Assembly: GCA_028281575.1 (NCBI GenBank)
Contig: JANQJP010000002.1
Coordinates: 34,744 to 98,743, forward strand
Source: Cellvibrionaceae bacterium
GTDB taxonomy: Bacteria > Pseudomonadota > Gammaproteobacteria > Pseudomonadales > Cellvibrionaceae
Length of the DNA: 64,000 bases
Reading direction: 5' to 3'
Below, piece after piece: positions 1 through 9,245 of this stretch (its first letter is position 1; the number at the start of each line of letters is the position of its first letter). Below the pieces are notes generated by a model. The model had not been told where the DNA came from. It did not search any database and saw only the letters and a program-made list of their open reading frames with translations. Position numbers and translations under genes: made by a program.

Positions 1-2820
1 CGTCGTGTCTTCGCCGGAAACGATACCAACGTTCATGATAACGGATGGCGAGAAATCATCTGCCGATGCTTCGACCAGGAATGCAGTAATGGCTGAACCT
101 GATGATGAGTTTTTATTCAGGTTGGAGAAAACATAGTAGCCATTTGCATCTGTGGTGGACGATGCGAAGAAGCCATTGGTTTGTGTGCCGCCAGAAATTC
201 GCACGACAGCATCCTGAACGGGTGCACCCGATTCGGTTTTAACAAAGCCGCTAAGTGCACCGGTATTGTTGATGTCAGCCGGGGACATGACCAAGAGAAT
301 ATCCAGGTCGGTGCGACCGTCTGCAGTAAAGCGTGTAGCTGCCTCTTCAAAACCGTCCACTGATCCGCGGATCTTATATGAGCCTGGAGCGACGTAAATG
401 GTTACTTGGCCGCTGCCGTTTGTGGCGCCAGAGACGCCAAAGTTTTCTGCATCAATCAAGTCCGGAACGATATTGACGCCGGCGACGTCCGCCAGGCTAA
501 CGGTTTCAACCGAGGTAATACTCACCTGGTTATAGGAGATAAACGCGGTTTTTGTCGCTATCGTTTGTGTGCCGGAATCAGCATTCTGCAAGGTGATAAC
601 AGCAGTTAGGCGGTGAAAGCGATTGGCGGCATCAAGCGCCGTAGAAAAGTTTGTCAATGCCGTTGTGTCGTCGGAGAAGTCTACCCAGTTGGTCTCTCCG
701 TCGACGGATGAGGCCAGGGTCCAGTCAACGCTTACAACACTCAAGTTGGTTTGCAAGGGGGTAATATTGACAGTGACTTCTCGAGAAAACGGGTTTGGCA
801 TGGTCAAGCCGATATCGACGCCGCTATTGATTATTTCCTGTGCAAGGTTAAGCGCGCGCTCAGCGTCGATAATTGGAATGGGTGTGTCGAGTGTTTCAAC
901 GGTCGCAGATATTGGCGATACGTAGCGCTCGGTGACATAGGTATCAGCGCTGTCGATCAGTATCGACTTGACTTGTTCGCCGCTAAAGTCGGGGTTGAGT
1001 GAATACACGAGTGAGGCGACGCCGGATACTACAGCTGTCGAGGCTGAAGTGCCCGCGTAACCGGTATTGCCATCTGCAAAAGTGTCCGCTTCGTGATAGG
1101 CGTCTGTCGAGATAGTACTTTGATAGGAGGTCGGCGCAGCAATATCGACGGATTCTCCCCAGTTGCTGTAATACGCCAGGCGGTTGTCCGGCAGAACAGC
1201 CGCGGCAAACATGACGTTGGCCTGTTTAACCAGGTTGTTTTTGTCATCGTAGTGGAGGGCGCCGCTGTGGTGACGCGCATTGATACCATAAATCTGGTTC
1301 ATATTGCCGCTGCCATTACCGATGCCATTACCTGCAGGCCAAACGAATAAACGTCCGAGTTCGGCTTGAGCAAGGCGTCTATACGAGCGGGTAACATCGA
1401 TCGCGTAAGCGTCTCGCGTATTTACCGCGGTAGGGTCGAGTGGATCGAATGAAGCATTTATATGGCCTGGAATCGCCCAGGCATTATTGATGACAGCGAC
1501 GGAGTCGAGTTTGAAGAGCCCGCGCATGCCGTCGATATTGTTAGCGGCGAGTATCATGTCGGATACCCAGTTTAGCCCGGTAATGCCCATGCCGTTATTT
1601 GACAATGCACCAATCGCACCGACGGCTTGTGTGCCGTGATCTGACGTGCGATTTGTCAGGAGTTCAAATACGCGACCGGTAAGATCGGCATGCTCGACGT
1701 TAAATCCGCTGTCAGTAATTCCTATTGCGACATTTGCGCTTCCGGTCGTAATGTCCCAGGCATTAGGCGCGTTGATGTATTCGAGATGCCAGTTGTTACC
1801 AAGGTCATCGAAGGCACCACCGTCGTTTGGAATGATTTCGTCGCGGGAAACGCTAGCTCCCTCGAAAATACGGTTGGATACATTATCTATCTCTGGCTGA
1901 AGACGAATTTCTTCGAGGCCGTCGAGCGCTTCAGCGGCACCGGTTTCAAATTGGACCAGTAGACCTAATTGCTCATCATAGCCAACAACATTAAAGCCGC
2001 TAAAGTCGTCAACAACAGCGACAATAGCGTCACGGTCTAACGTAGACGAAGATATCCACGCCTGGTTTTCGACGATGTCGAGTAAAAATGTCGATGATGT
2101 GTTGTTAGCGCCGCGCACATCGCTCGCCAGGAAGCCGAACTCGTCTGCAGCGATAAAGGTGGTTTGCAGGGTTGTGCCATCAAAAGCAGCTTGCGCTTGA
2201 ACAACATATTCACCTGCTAGGTCGGGTGTAATGAAGATGTTCGATGTCGATCCATTAATGGATGTCAGCTGTGAACCCGCTGGTGCAGAAACAATGGTCC
2301 ATTCAATATCGCCGATTTTATCCGTGGTTGCGATACTTAATGAGAAGCCATCACCAACAGCAGGAGGCTCGCTATACATCATCGGCATATTTGCGATGGA
2401 AATCGTATCGGCAATGACTTCAACAATGATGGCGTCTGAGGCGCGGTTACCCTCAGCGTCTTCGACAATAACGTTAAAAACGAAGTTAGTGTCCTGTCTG
2501 ACATTGGGTGGGGTAAACGAAATTTGTCCGTCGGTTTGAGTGAAAGTGACCTGTGGTGAGCCGTTTAGGAGTTGGGTCCAGTTGTAAGATACTATATTGC
2601 CTGCAGTACTCGAACTGGTTGCTGTCAAAGTGACGACCGCGTCCTCTGAAGACTGGATATTGTCTCCCAGGTTTACGGTTGCAGGGCTCGGGGGGGAGTC
2701 AGTATTGCCAGAACTACTGCGTGTGGAGCCTGTATTAGAGCCGGGAGCACCACCGCAAGATGCGATGAGCAATACGATGCTCGAAGCCATTAGTAACTTG
2801 AAAAAACCGCTAGCCGTCAT
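1..2820 (-). CDS. Subtilisin-family (S8) serine protease lipoprotein, 3' end outside window
   Basis: Reading frame open from an ATG at 2818-2820 to the window edge (940 residues, no stop), so the C-terminus is missing. An AGAGG ribosome site lies just upstream. The N-terminus is a lipoprotein signal with lipobox IASC, Cys22 being the predicted lipidated residue, so the enzyme should sit on a membrane facing the periplasm or the outside. Residues about 40-200 look like PKD/cadherin-type beta domains. The S8 catalytic set is complete: Asp370 (TDSGF), His395 (DHGTQ), oxyanion Asn498 (PAGNG) and Ser592 (GTSAS). After the protease domain come more beta-rich segments, including a carboxypeptidase-regulatory-like repeat near residues 850-940. 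Family assignment is firm; the substrate is unknown. A surface or secreted nutritional protease is an inference. Confidence 0.9.
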   Translation of the reverse strand, partial: MTASGFFKLLMASSIVLLIASCGGAPGSNTGSTRSSSGNTDSPPSPATVNLGDNIQSSEDAVVTLTATSSSTAGNIVSYNWTQLLNGSPQVTFTQTDGQISFTPPNVRQDTNFVFNVIVEDAEGNRASDAIIVEVIADTISIANMPMMYSEPPAVGDGFSLSIATTDKIGDIEWTIVSAPAGSQLTSINGSTSNIFITPDLAGEYVVQAQAAFDGTTLQTTFIAADEFGFLASDVRGANNTSSTFLLDIVENQAWISSSTLDRDAIVAVVDDFSGFNVVGYDEQLGLLVQFETGAAEALDGLEEIRLQPEIDNVSNRIFEGASVSRDEIIPNDGGAFDDLGNNWHLEYINAPNAWDITTGSANVAIGITDSGFNVEHADLTGRVFELLTNRTSDHGTQAVGAIGALSNNGMGITGLNWVSDMILAANNIDGMRGLFKLDSVAVINNAWAIPGHINASFDPLDPTAVNTRDAYAIDVTRSYRRLAQAELGRLFVWPAGNGIGNGSGNMNQIYGINARHHSGALHYDDKNNLVKQANVMFAAAVLPDNRLAYYSNWGESVDIAAPTSYQSTISTDAYHEADTFADGNTGYAGTSASTAVVSGVASLVYSLNPDFSGEQVKSILIDSADTYVTERYVSPISATVETLDTPIPIIDAERALNLAQEIINSGVDIGLTMPNPFSREVTVNITPLQTNLSVVSVDWTLASSVDGETNWVDFSDDTTALTNFSTALDAANRFHRLTAVITLQNADSGTQTIATKTAFISYNQVSITSVETVSLADVAGVNIVPDLIDAENFGVSGATNGSGQVTIYVAPGSYKIRGSVDGFEEAATRFTADGRTDLDILLVMSPADINNTGALSGFVKTESGAPVQDAVVRISGGTQTNGFFASSTTDANGYYVFSNLNKNSSSGSAITAFLVEASADDFSPSVIMNVGIVSGEDTT

Positions 2821-3043
2821 AAGGCCCTCTCAGACTATTCTGTTCAGTGTTGTAACTATTTCATTCGTCGACCAATATAAGCTCAAGGCTCACTGGCCGC
2901 TTAGCATGGCTTGCCGGAAAGCAGACTAAGTGCGCGTTACTATACTTGGCGTGCCATTCTCCATTGCGCAGTCTTTCACAATTTTTGTTGCGTGAGTGGT
3001 GATAGTGAGACACATTACGCACCCAAAATATGCAGACAAGCTC

Positions 3044-3286
3044 AGGGCCTGTGCCCACTAATTCGGTCGTCACTGTTGCGACTAAACAAGCGTCAATCAA
3101 GGCGCGAGGAGAGAAGTTTGGTCATTCCAAATGAACGACGAGCAACGCAGAGTGGTGCTTGTTTAGCCAGAACCCTTCGGGCCGGACCAATATTCCCGTC
3201 CGCGGTGTTAACACTCGCTTATGTTGCCTTGCGGTCAGAAATTTTGGCTTTCGGCAGTGATGACCGAATTAGTGGGTACAGGCCCT
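3044..3286. repeat. MITE-like element with about 33-base inverted terminal repeats
   Basis: The left end (3044-3076) and the right end (3254-3286, opposite strand) match with only about three differences over 33 bases; both begin AGGGCCTGT and continue through CCCACTAATTCGGTC. A second, nested inverted pair lies inside: CTAAACAAGC at 3082-3091 and its complement at 3157-3166. The 243-base element could therefore fold almost end to end. It encodes no transposase or plausible protein. The outer end motif resembles the GTTAACAGGCCCTA-type ends seen at other junctions in this window, which suggests a dispersed non-autonomous repeat. I did not identify a flanking target-site duplication. Confidence 0.7.
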
Positions 3287-3339
3287 AGCAAAAGGATAGT
3301 CAGGCTACTGCGAAAAGTCTATTTTGAAACTGCTTAAAT

Positions 3340-3375
3340 AAAAACGGCTAAGCCCTTGTGTTTTAGCGTTTTTTT
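3340..3375. terminator. Possible hairpin terminator upstream of the acyltransferase gene
   Basis: The left arm AAAAACGGCTAA (3340-3351) pairs with TTAGCGTTTTT (3363-3373) apart from one bulged base, and is followed by a run of T. No gene reads into it on either strand, so its role is unclear. Confidence 0.3.
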
Positions 3376-3409
3376 GCTCGTTACCATGTTTGAATAAGTA
3401 CCATCGCTT

Positions 3410-4336
3410 ATGTTCAGATTGTTGTTTAAGAGGCGCCGTTGGCACCCCAAGTACTGGCTGTTAGCAACGCTTCTCTTTTTTGCCTGGTGCGCAACGCGGC
3501 TGCCTTACGGTTGGCTGCTCGCTTTCGCTCCGGGGTTTGGCAGGTTTATTTATGCAGTTTCGAAAAAAGTTCGCTATGTGACTTACTGCAATGTTCGCGC
3601 TTGTTTCCCACACCTGAATGAACAAGAGCTGGAGGCGTTTGTAAAAGAAACAGCAGAGGAACTCGGCTTCTCGTTTCTGGAAACATTTATTGTATGGTTT
3701 CGTGATACCCATACTTTTTTTGAGAGTCGCTGTGCGGTGGAGGGTGAACAGCATCTCTACGACGCCATTCAAAGTGATAAAGGCATTATATTGCTGGCGT
3801 GCCACTTTGGCAGCGTAGATGTGAATGGCGCTTTGTTGTCGCAGTTGGATGTTCAAGGCAGGTCGCTTATAGGGACTTTTCGACAGACGGATGATGTGAT
3901 TAATGATTTTCTCGGTCAGGTGCGGGGCAAATATTGTGATCAAATGATTTCTGCCGCTGATCAACGAGCTATGGTTCGGGCACTCAGGAACAAAAGTATT
4001 ATCTGGTATGCACCTGATATCGAAGTGAAAAACAAGAATTCGGTGTTCGTCGATTTTATGAATGTGAAGGCTTCGACAACTTTGGCCACGGCGAGACTGG
4101 CGCGCGCTGGCAGGGCGCTGGTGCTTCCCTATACGCACTATCGGGAAAGCAATGCGCCGCACTACCGAATTAAGATATTCCCACCTTTAGAAGACTTCCC
4201 TACGGAGGACTTTGAGTGTGATACACAGCGTGTTAACGCCGCGATTGAAACGATGATAGCCCCCTATCCGCAGCGCTATTGGTGGGCGATCAAGCGATTT
4301 AAGCGCCGCCCCTCAGGGGAACCAGGAATATACTGA
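3410..4336 (+). CDS. LpxL/HtrB-family lipid A late acyltransferase
   Basis: A 308-residue protein of the family that transfers a secondary acyl chain from acyl-ACP to Kdo2-lipid IVA at the inner membrane. One N-terminal hydrophobic segment lies at about residues 16-45. The HX4D acyltransferase motif is intact at His132 and Asp137 (HFGSVD). The C-terminus has the family's tryptophan/arginine-rich ending (RYWWAIKRFKRRP, then SGEP). Length matches LpxL/LpxM relatives. It lies 185 bases before rpsB with its own spacing, and the lpx core genes are in the same block further on. Which acyl chain and position it serves cannot be read from the sequence. No good Shine-Dalgarno precedes the ATG, so the start is slightly uncertain. 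Confidence 0.88.
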   Translation: MFRLLFKRRRWHPKYWLLATLLFFAWCATRLPYGWLLAFAPGFGRFIYAVSKKVRYVTYCNVRACFPHLNEQELEAFVKETAEELGFSFLETFIVWFRDTHTFFESRCAVEGEQHLYDAIQSDKGIILLACHFGSVDVNGALLSQLDVQGRSLIGTFRQTDDVINDFLGQVRGKYCDQMISAADQRAMVRALRNKSIIWYAPDIEVKNKNSVFVDFMNVKASTTLATARLARAGRALVLPYTHYRESNAPHYRIKIFPPLEDFPTEDFECDTQRVNAAIETMIAPYPQRYWWAIKRFKRRPSGEPGIY

Positions 4337-4372
4337 CAAACGGTAAAGTGTCTTTCTCTTTTTGTATGGATA

Positions 4373-4381
4373 TGGTATAAA
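4373..4381 (+). promoter_or_regulatory. Extended -10 promoter for rpsB
   Basis: TG at 4373-4374, one spacer base, then TATAAA at 4376-4381, followed at once by a GC-rich GCGCGCC discriminator typical of growth-rate-controlled promoters. There is no good -35 hexamer at the expected place, consistent with an extended -10 promoter. It gives an rpsB leader of about 130 nt. Confidence 0.5.
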
Positions 4382-4466
4382 GCGCGCCCCGAATATATCG
4401 GGTAAACGACACACACGTATCGGCACACATGCCAGGGTGCTCTTCAACCAGTATTGCAGTGGGTGA

Positions 4467-4504
4467 GGGGTTGGTTATGTGGGATGCGTGGAAGAACTAA
4501 CCCT
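4467..4504 (+). promoter_or_regulatory. rpsB mRNA leader hairpin, candidate S2 autoregulatory element
   Basis: GGGGTTGGTT (4467-4476) pairs with AACTAACCCT (4495-4504) over 10 pairs including two G-U pairs. The hairpin ends 17 bases before the rpsB ATG, next to the ribosome site. In other Gammaproteobacteria S2 represses its own operon through a structured rpsB leader. The position fits; identity with that element is inferred. Confidence 0.45.
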
Positions 4505-4521
4505 AAAAAAGGTAACGACTT

Positions 4522-5277
4522 ATGCCACAGGTAAGCATGCGCGATATGCTCCAGGCTGGTGTGCATTTTGGCCACCAAACGCGCTATTGGAACCCGAAGA
4601 TGGGGCAATTCATCTTTGGTTCTCGCAACAAAATTCATATTATTAATCTCGAGCACACTGTGCCCAAGTTTAACGAAGCGCTCGCTATCGTTAAGCAGAT
4701 GGCGGCTCAAAAAAAGAAAATCCTTTTTGTCGGAACAAAACGTTCAGCGCGCAAGGCAATTAAAGAGCAGGCCGAACGCTCCGGTATGCCGTACGTCAGC
4801 CATCGTTGGTTGGGCGGTATGCTCACAAACTACAAAACGATCCGTGCATCGATTCGCCGCTATCGCGAGCTTCAGGCGCAGGCAGCTGACGGTACTTTCG
4901 AAAAACTCACCAAAAAAGAAGCGCTTATGCGCACGCGCATGATGGAAAAGCTCGAGCTTTCGATTGGTGGTATCAAAGATATGGGCGGTCTGCCCGATGC
5001 GATGTTCGTTGTTGATGTCGACCATGAGCGTATCGCCATTCAAGAGGCAAACAAGCTCGGAATTCCCGTCATTGGTGTTGTAGATACAAACAGCAATCCT
5101 GAAGGAATAGATTACGTTATCCCCGGCAATGACGACGCTATTCGCGCTATCAAGCTTTTTACCGCGGCGCTCGCCGACGCGTGTCTAGAGGGTATTGCCG
5201 AGCACGCTGAAGTTCCCAACAAAGATGAGTTTGTTGAAGTAAGCGACGAACAACCCGCCGCGGGCGAACAAGCGTAA
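4522..5277 (+). CDS. rpsB: 30S ribosomal protein S2
   Basis: A 251-residue protein starting [19 protein letters not shown], with the S2 landmarks [26 protein letters not shown] and [11 protein letters not shown] in the usual order. It is full length with an acidic C-terminal tail. S2 joins the 30S subunit late, at the head-body junction, and is needed with S1 for mRNA binding. An AAGGT-type ribosome site lies about 10 bases upstream of the ATG. It forms the usual pair with tsf, separated by a 100-base gap that contains a hairpin. Confidence 0.98.
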   Translation: MPQVSMRDMLQAGVHFGHQTRYWNPKMGQFIFGSRNKIHIINLEHTVPKFNEALAIVKQMAAQKKKILFVGTKRSARKAIKEQAERSGMPYVSHRWLGGMLTNYKTIRASIRRYRELQAQAADGTFEKLTKKEALMRTRMMEKLELSIGGIKDMGGLPDAMFVVDVDHERIAIQEANKLGIPVIGVVDTNSNPEGIDYVIPGNDDAIRAIKLFTAALADACLEGIAEHAEVPNKDEFVEVSDEQPAAGEQA

Positions 5278-5314
5278 TTTGTCATAAATAAACGCTAGAA
5301 TGCTTTGGGCCCCT

Positions 5315-5350
5315 TGGACCTGATACTCAGGTCCATCATTCCTATTTTTT
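5315..5350 (+). terminator. Hairpin between rpsB and tsf, partial terminator or attenuator
   Basis: TGGACCTGA (5315-5323), loop TAC, TCAGGTCCA (5327-5335): a perfect 9-base stem, followed a few bases later by CTATTTTTTC. It lies 42 bases before tsf, which has no other obvious promoter, so leaky termination that sets the rpsB:tsf ratio is likely. Confidence 0.6.
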
Positions 5351-5377
5351 CAAACTGCGACTTAGAGGACAGATCGA

Positions 5378-6250
5378 ATGGCAGTTTCTGCAGCTTTAGT
5401 AAAAGAATTGCGTGAACGCACTGGTTTAGGCATGTTGGAGTGTAAAAAAGCTCTGGCTGAATCGGATGGTGATGTTGATCTCGCCATCGAAAACTTGCGC
5501 AAGGCATCAGGTCTTAAGGCAGCGAAGAAAGCAGGTCGCACAGCCGCTGATGGTGTTGTTGCTGCAAAAGTTGCTGAAGATGGAAGCTATGGTGTAGCGC
5601 TTGAAATTAACAGTGAGACCGACTTTGTTGCGCGCGATGATGGCTTTTTGGCCTTCGTGAATGAGGTTTTAGAAAAAGCTTTCGCAGAAAAAGCCGCATC
5701 GGTAGAAGCACTTGTCGACGACGCACTTGAAGCTAAGCGTCAAGAACTCGTGCAAAAGATCGGCGAGAACATCGGTATTCGCAGAGTTAAGTTGCTCAGT
5801 GCTGAAGAGGGGATTGTCGGTACCTATGTTCACTCTAATAACCGCATTGCTGTGCTCACTGAGCTGAAAGGTGGTAGCAGCGATGTTGCTAAAGATGTGG
5901 CGATGCACGTGGCCGCTTCCAACCCGCAAGTGGTTCGTCCCGAAGATATGCCAGAAGAGCTATTGGAAAAAGAAAAAGAAGTTATCAAGGCCCAGCCGGA
6001 CATGGAAGGCAAGCCCGCTGAAATCGTGGAAAAAATGATGGGCGGCCGCATTAAGAAATTCTTAAAAGAGAATAGTCTGATTGAGCAGCCGTTTGTCAAA
6101 AACCCGGAAATCACGGTGGGTAAACTAGTCAAAGATGCCGGTGCGGATGTCGTTTCGGTTGTTCGATTTGAAGTCGGTGAAGGCATTGAGAAGAAAGAGG
6201 AAGACTTTGCCGCAGAGGTGGCAGCACAAGTCGCAGCAACTAAAGTTTAA
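5378..6250 (+). CDS. tsf: Elongation factor Ts
   Basis: A 290-residue guanine-nucleotide exchange factor for EF-Tu. The N-terminal UBA-like module shows the signature [16 protein letters not shown] (residues about 9-24). The core contains the [10 protein letters not shown] motif that contacts EF-Tu (near residue 85) and duplicated alpha/beta subdomains. AGAGGAC is its ribosome site. It is second in the rpsB-tsf unit and is followed by a strong terminator, so pyrH is transcribed separately. Confidence 0.98.
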   Translation: MAVSAALVKELRERTGLGMLECKKALAESDGDVDLAIENLRKASGLKAAKKAGRTAADGVVAAKVAEDGSYGVALEINSETDFVARDDGFLAFVNEVLEKAFAEKAASVEALVDDALEAKRQELVQKIGENIGIRRVKLLSAEEGIVGTYVHSNNRIAVLTELKGGSSDVAKDVAMHVAASNPQVVRPEDMPEELLEKEKEVIKAQPDMEGKPAEIVEKMMGGRIKKFLKENSLIEQPFVKNPEITVGKLVKDAGADVVSVVRFEVGEGIEKKEEDFAAEVAAQVAATKV

Positions 6251-6293
6251 TTGCGAATTCTTCAGTGATTTAGCGATATATTGACTGCAATGT

Positions 6294-6333
6294 ACAGCAA
6301 AAAGGCGGGATATCTATCCCGCCTTTTTGCTGT
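6294..6333 (+). terminator. Strong rho-independent terminator after tsf
   Basis: A perfect 18-base stem: ACAGCAAAAAGGCGGGAT (6294-6311), loop ATCT, and its complement (6316-6333), which contains a TTTTT run. It ends rpsB-tsf transcription 43 bases before pyrH. Confidence 0.9.
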
Positions 6334-6375
6334 TAAACTTCCGAAAATTTTTTTGCGCTTGATGGAGTTGATTTT

Positions 6376-7116
6376 ATGCCGTCCACACGGGACCGTAAGT
6401 ACAAACGCATTTTATTAAAGCTCAGTGGCGAGCAGTTGATGGGCGATCAAGGTTTCGGCATTGATCCAAAAGTGCTCGATAAAATGGCGTTAGAAATCGG
6501 CCAGCTTGTTGGCATTGGTGTTCAGGTCGGCTTGGTAATTGGTGGCGGCAACCTGTTTCGCGGAGCGGCGTTAAGTCAGGCCGGGCTCGACCGTGTAACC
6601 GGCGATCACATGGGCATGCTCGCGACAGTCATGAATGCGCTGGCGATGCGCGATGCGCTGGAGCGTTCCAATATCAGTTCCAATGTCATGTCAGCGATTC
6701 CGATGTCTGGTGTTGTTGAGCATTATGATCGACGCAGAGCAATTAGGTTGCTGGAAAACGGCGAGGTTGTGATTTTTTCTGCGGGCACAGGGAATCCTTT
6801 TTTTACCACCGACTCCGCCGCCTGTTTGCGCGCCATTGAGGTTGAAGCTGAGCTCGTTTTAAAGGCGACCAAAGTCGATGGTGTTTACACCGCTGATCCG
6901 CTCAAAGATCCATCTGCGACGCGCTACAGTCAGCTCAGTTACGATAAAGTGCTCAACGATAAGCTCGGTGTTATGGACTTGACCGCCATATGTTTATGTC
7001 AGGATCACAATATGCCTGTACGTGTATTTCAGATGGATAAATCGGGCGCGCTATTACGGATTGTTGTCGGTGAAGATGAAGGGACACTGATAGAAGAGGT
7101 AGCTGAAAATGCTTAA
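6376..7116 (+). CDS. pyrH: Uridylate kinase
   Basis: A 246-residue amino-acid-kinase-fold enzyme that phosphorylates UMP to UDP in the cytoplasm, feeding RNA, DNA and UDP-sugar synthesis (including UDP-GlcNAc used by LpxA). Visible motifs are KLSGEQL near the N-terminus, the nucleotide loop [23 protein letters not shown], and [13 protein letters not shown]. Length equals the bacterial family norm. It overlaps frr by 8 bases, indicating translational coupling. Confidence 0.98.
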   Translation: MPSTRDRKYKRILLKLSGEQLMGDQGFGIDPKVLDKMALEIGQLVGIGVQVGLVIGGGNLFRGAALSQAGLDRVTGDHMGMLATVMNALAMRDALERSNISSNVMSAIPMSGVVEHYDRRRAIRLLENGEVVIFSAGTGNPFFTTDSAACLRAIEVEAELVLKATKVDGVYTADPLKDPSATRYSQLSYDKVLNDKLGVMDLTAICLCQDHNMPVRVFQMDKSGALLRIVVGEDEGTLIEEVAENA

Positions 7117-7666
7117 AGACATTAATAAAGACGCCGAAAGTCGTATGGGCAAGAGTATAGAAGCCCTGGGAACGAATTTTAATAAGATTCGCACCGGCCG
7201 TGCGCACCCAAGCATTTTAGATGGTGTGATGGTTTCTTATTACGGAAGCGATACGCCGTTATCGCAGGTGGCGAATGTTTCTGTACTCGATGCACGTACG
7301 CTGTCAATTTCCGCGTGGGATAAAACCCTGGTGCCGGATATTGAAAAAGCGATTATGAAGTCCGACCTGGGACTTAATCCGGCGACCACGGGTGAGCTTA
7401 TTCGCGTGCCCATGCCCCCGCTTACCGAAGAAACGCGCAAAGATTTTATCAAGCACGCCCGTGCCGAAGCCGAAGCGGCACGTGTCGCGATTCGCAATAT
7501 TCGACGCGATGCTCTGGGCAGTGTCAAAGGTTTGCTTAAGGAGAAAGAAATCAGCGAGGACGACGATCGCCGCGCTCATGATGACATTCAAAAAATCACC
7601 GATCGTTATATAGAGCAAGTTGATAAGGCGCTCGCTGCGAAAGAAAAAGACTTGATGGAAATTTAA
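7109..7666 (+). CDS. frr: Ribosome recycling factor
   Basis: A 185-residue protein that splits post-termination ribosomes together with EF-G. Family landmarks are [14 protein letters not shown], the YYG segment, [22 protein letters not shown] and RNIRRD, with the long three-helix-bundle helices at both ends. Length is exactly typical. It starts inside the end of pyrH and is followed 12 bases later by uppS. Confidence 0.98.
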   Translation: MLKDINKDAESRMGKSIEALGTNFNKIRTGRAHPSILDGVMVSYYGSDTPLSQVANVSVLDARTLSISAWDKTLVPDIEKAIMKSDLGLNPATTGELIRVPMPPLTEETRKDFIKHARAEAEAARVAIRNIRRDALGSVKGLLKEKEISEDDDRRAHDDIQKITDRYIEQVDKALAAKEKDLMEI

Positions 7667-7678
7667 TCAAGAGTTTTC

Positions 7679-8428
7679 ATGCGGAGCACTTCTGTGGAAG
7701 TAAAGCCATTGCGACATATCGCCATCATAATGGATGGCAATAACCGCTGGGCAAAGCGTCAGGGCCGTTCTGGTATTGCGGGGCATCGTGTCGGTGTAGA
7801 GCGAATTCGCGATGTGCTCAATGCGTGTCGACGCGAAGGGATTGAAGCGCTTACCTTGTTTGCCTTTAGTAGTGAAAATTGGCGCCGACCGCCGAAAGAG
7901 GTCGAAGCGTTGATGAGTCTCTTTTATAACTACCTAAAAAAAGAAGCGCGCGAATTATCTAAAGAATCCGTGCGGCTGCGGGTTATTGGCAGTCGCGAAC
8001 GTTTTTCGCCAAAGTTGTTGCGCGCGATAGAAGAAGCTGAATCCATCGCTGCGGACGGCGAAGCCACCTTAACTATCGCTGCCGATTACGGTGGTTGTTG
8101 GGATATTACTCAAGCGGCTCAGCAGGTTGCTCAGGATGTTCTCGATGGACGACTGAGCCCTAGCGACATTTGCGAAGAGCATTTAACCAGCCACTTATCA
8201 ACCCAGGGATTGCCGTCGCTCGATCTACTCATTCGCACTGGTGGCGAATATCGGATTAGTAATTTTTTGCTTTGGCAGGCGGCCTACGCAGAACTCTTTT
8301 TTAGCCCGGTCCTGTGGCCTGAGTTTGGCCCGGCAGAGCTAAAGCAAGCGGTAGATTGTTTTCGCAGCCGGGAGCGGCGTTTTGGTAAGACTTCAGATCA
8401 GCTGGCACGAGAGGCAAAGCGTGCTTAA
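7679..8428 (+). CDS. uppS: Undecaprenyl diphosphate synthase (cis-prenyltransferase)
   Basis: A 249-residue enzyme that condenses FPP with eight IPP units to make C55-PP, the lipid carrier for peptidoglycan and O-antigen. The catalytic Asp19 lies in IIMDGNNRWAKR. FAFSSENWRRP and the IPP-binding C-terminal motif RTGGEYRISNF are present (most relatives have RTSGEQRISNF). AAGAG precedes the ATG. It overlaps cdsA by 8 bases. Its presence shows the cell needs an IPP supply even though dxr is missing from this cluster. Confidence 0.97.
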   Translation: MRSTSVEVKPLRHIAIIMDGNNRWAKRQGRSGIAGHRVGVERIRDVLNACRREGIEALTLFAFSSENWRRPPKEVEALMSLFYNYLKKEARELSKESVRLRVIGSRERFSPKLLRAIEEAESIAADGEATLTIAADYGGCWDITQAAQQVAQDVLDGRLSPSDICEEHLTSHLSTQGLPSLDLLIRTGGEYRISNFLLWQAAYAELFFSPVLWPEFGPAELKQAVDCFRSRERRFGKTSDQLAREAKRA

Positions 8429-9245
8429 ACAGCGTGTTATTACCGCATTCATATTGATGTCGGTTTTCCTCGTACTCTTGTTTTTCTCTCCATGGTATAG
8501 CTTTGGCCTCTTTGTCGCGCTTATATTTGCTTTTGGCGCGTGGGAGTGGTCTGATCTCTCGGGCCTAGTCAGCTTTTCTCATAGAGTAGCTTATGTCACA
8601 GCGACAGTGCTTTTCACTGCAGGGGCTGCACTATGGACCGATTTTGCCCGTGACTTGGTTAACCTGCGACCCATTCTTCTAGTTGCGTGTGTTTTCTGGG
8701 TTTTGGCGTTTATCTGCGTTCAGAGTTTTCCCTCAAGTGCGGTGGTGTGGCGATCAGTGACGGTGCGCCTGGCTATGGGTTGGCTGGTGCTATCGCCGGC
8801 TTGGCTAGCGACGATGTATTTACGGAATCAGAACAATGGCGTACTGCTGGTTTTACTTTGTTTATTGATCGTTGCGGCGGCCGACGTAGGCGCGTACTTT
8901 AGTGGCAAGCGTTTTGGCCGGCGCAAGCTTGCGCCAGCGGTTAGCCCGAGTAAGTCCTGGGAGGGTGTTTGGGGAGGTCTGGTGCTCGCACTCGCCGTTG
9001 GAATCGCTTTTAATGCTGTGTTTGGTCACTCAAGTTGGCAGCCTTTGTTTTTGATTGTTGTTCCGGCAGCACTGATATCTGTGGTCGGCGACCTGTTTGA
9101 AAGCATGATTAAGCGTGTTCGTGGAATTAAAGATAGCGGTACTATATTGCCTGGACACGGCGGTATTCTCGATCGAGTGGACGGCATGGTTGCGGCGGCG
9201 CCACTGTTCGCTTTATTTGTACTTGTCACTGGCTGGGCGCTTTAG
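8421..9245 (+). CDS. cdsA: Phosphatidate cytidylyltransferase
   Basis: A 274-residue polytopic inner-membrane enzyme making CDP-diacylglycerol from phosphatidate and CTP, the precursor used by PssA at the end of this window. About eight hydrophobic segments are visible. The family signature is complete near the C-terminus (SMIKRVRGIKDSG, then LPGHGGILDRVD). I choose the GTG at 8421, which has an AGAGG site upstream and overlaps the uppS stop; an ATG at 8382 would add 13 residues lying wholly inside uppS. The next conserved neighbour, dxr, is absent. Confidence 0.94.
   Translation: MLKQRVITAFILMSVFLVLLFFSPWYSFGLFVALIFAFGAWEWSDLSGLVSFSHRVAYVTATVLFTAGAALWTDFARDLVNLRPILLVACVFWVLAFICVQSFPSSAVVWRSVTVRLAMGWLVLSPAWLATMYLRNQNNGVLLVLLCLLIVAAADVGAYFSGKRFGRRKLAPAVSPSKSWEGVWGGLVLALAVGIAFNAVFGHSSWQPLFLIVVPAALISVVGDLFESMIKRVRGIKDSGTILPGHGGILDRVDGMVAAAPLFALFVLVTGWAL

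Larger units (their letters stand above)
2821..3409. other. 589-base intergenic region between protease and acyltransferase genes
   Basis: No credible gene is visible. The middle is occupied by the inverted-repeat element at 3044-3286. The part next to 2820 should hold the protease promoter, but I cannot pick out a convincing -35/-10 pair. A weak AT-flanked hairpin sits at 3340-3375. The methionine aminopeptidase gene (map), which precedes rpsB in many Gammaproteobacteria, is not here. Confidence 0.6.

Noticed and set aside
2911..3288. Plus-strand 125-codon open frame
   Set aside because: It lies mostly inside the inverted-repeat element, has no ribosome site and no protein-like composition.
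3461..4162. Minus-strand 233-codon open frame
   Set aside because: It is the shadow of the LpxL-type acyltransferase, whose HX4D motif and length are convincing on the plus strand.
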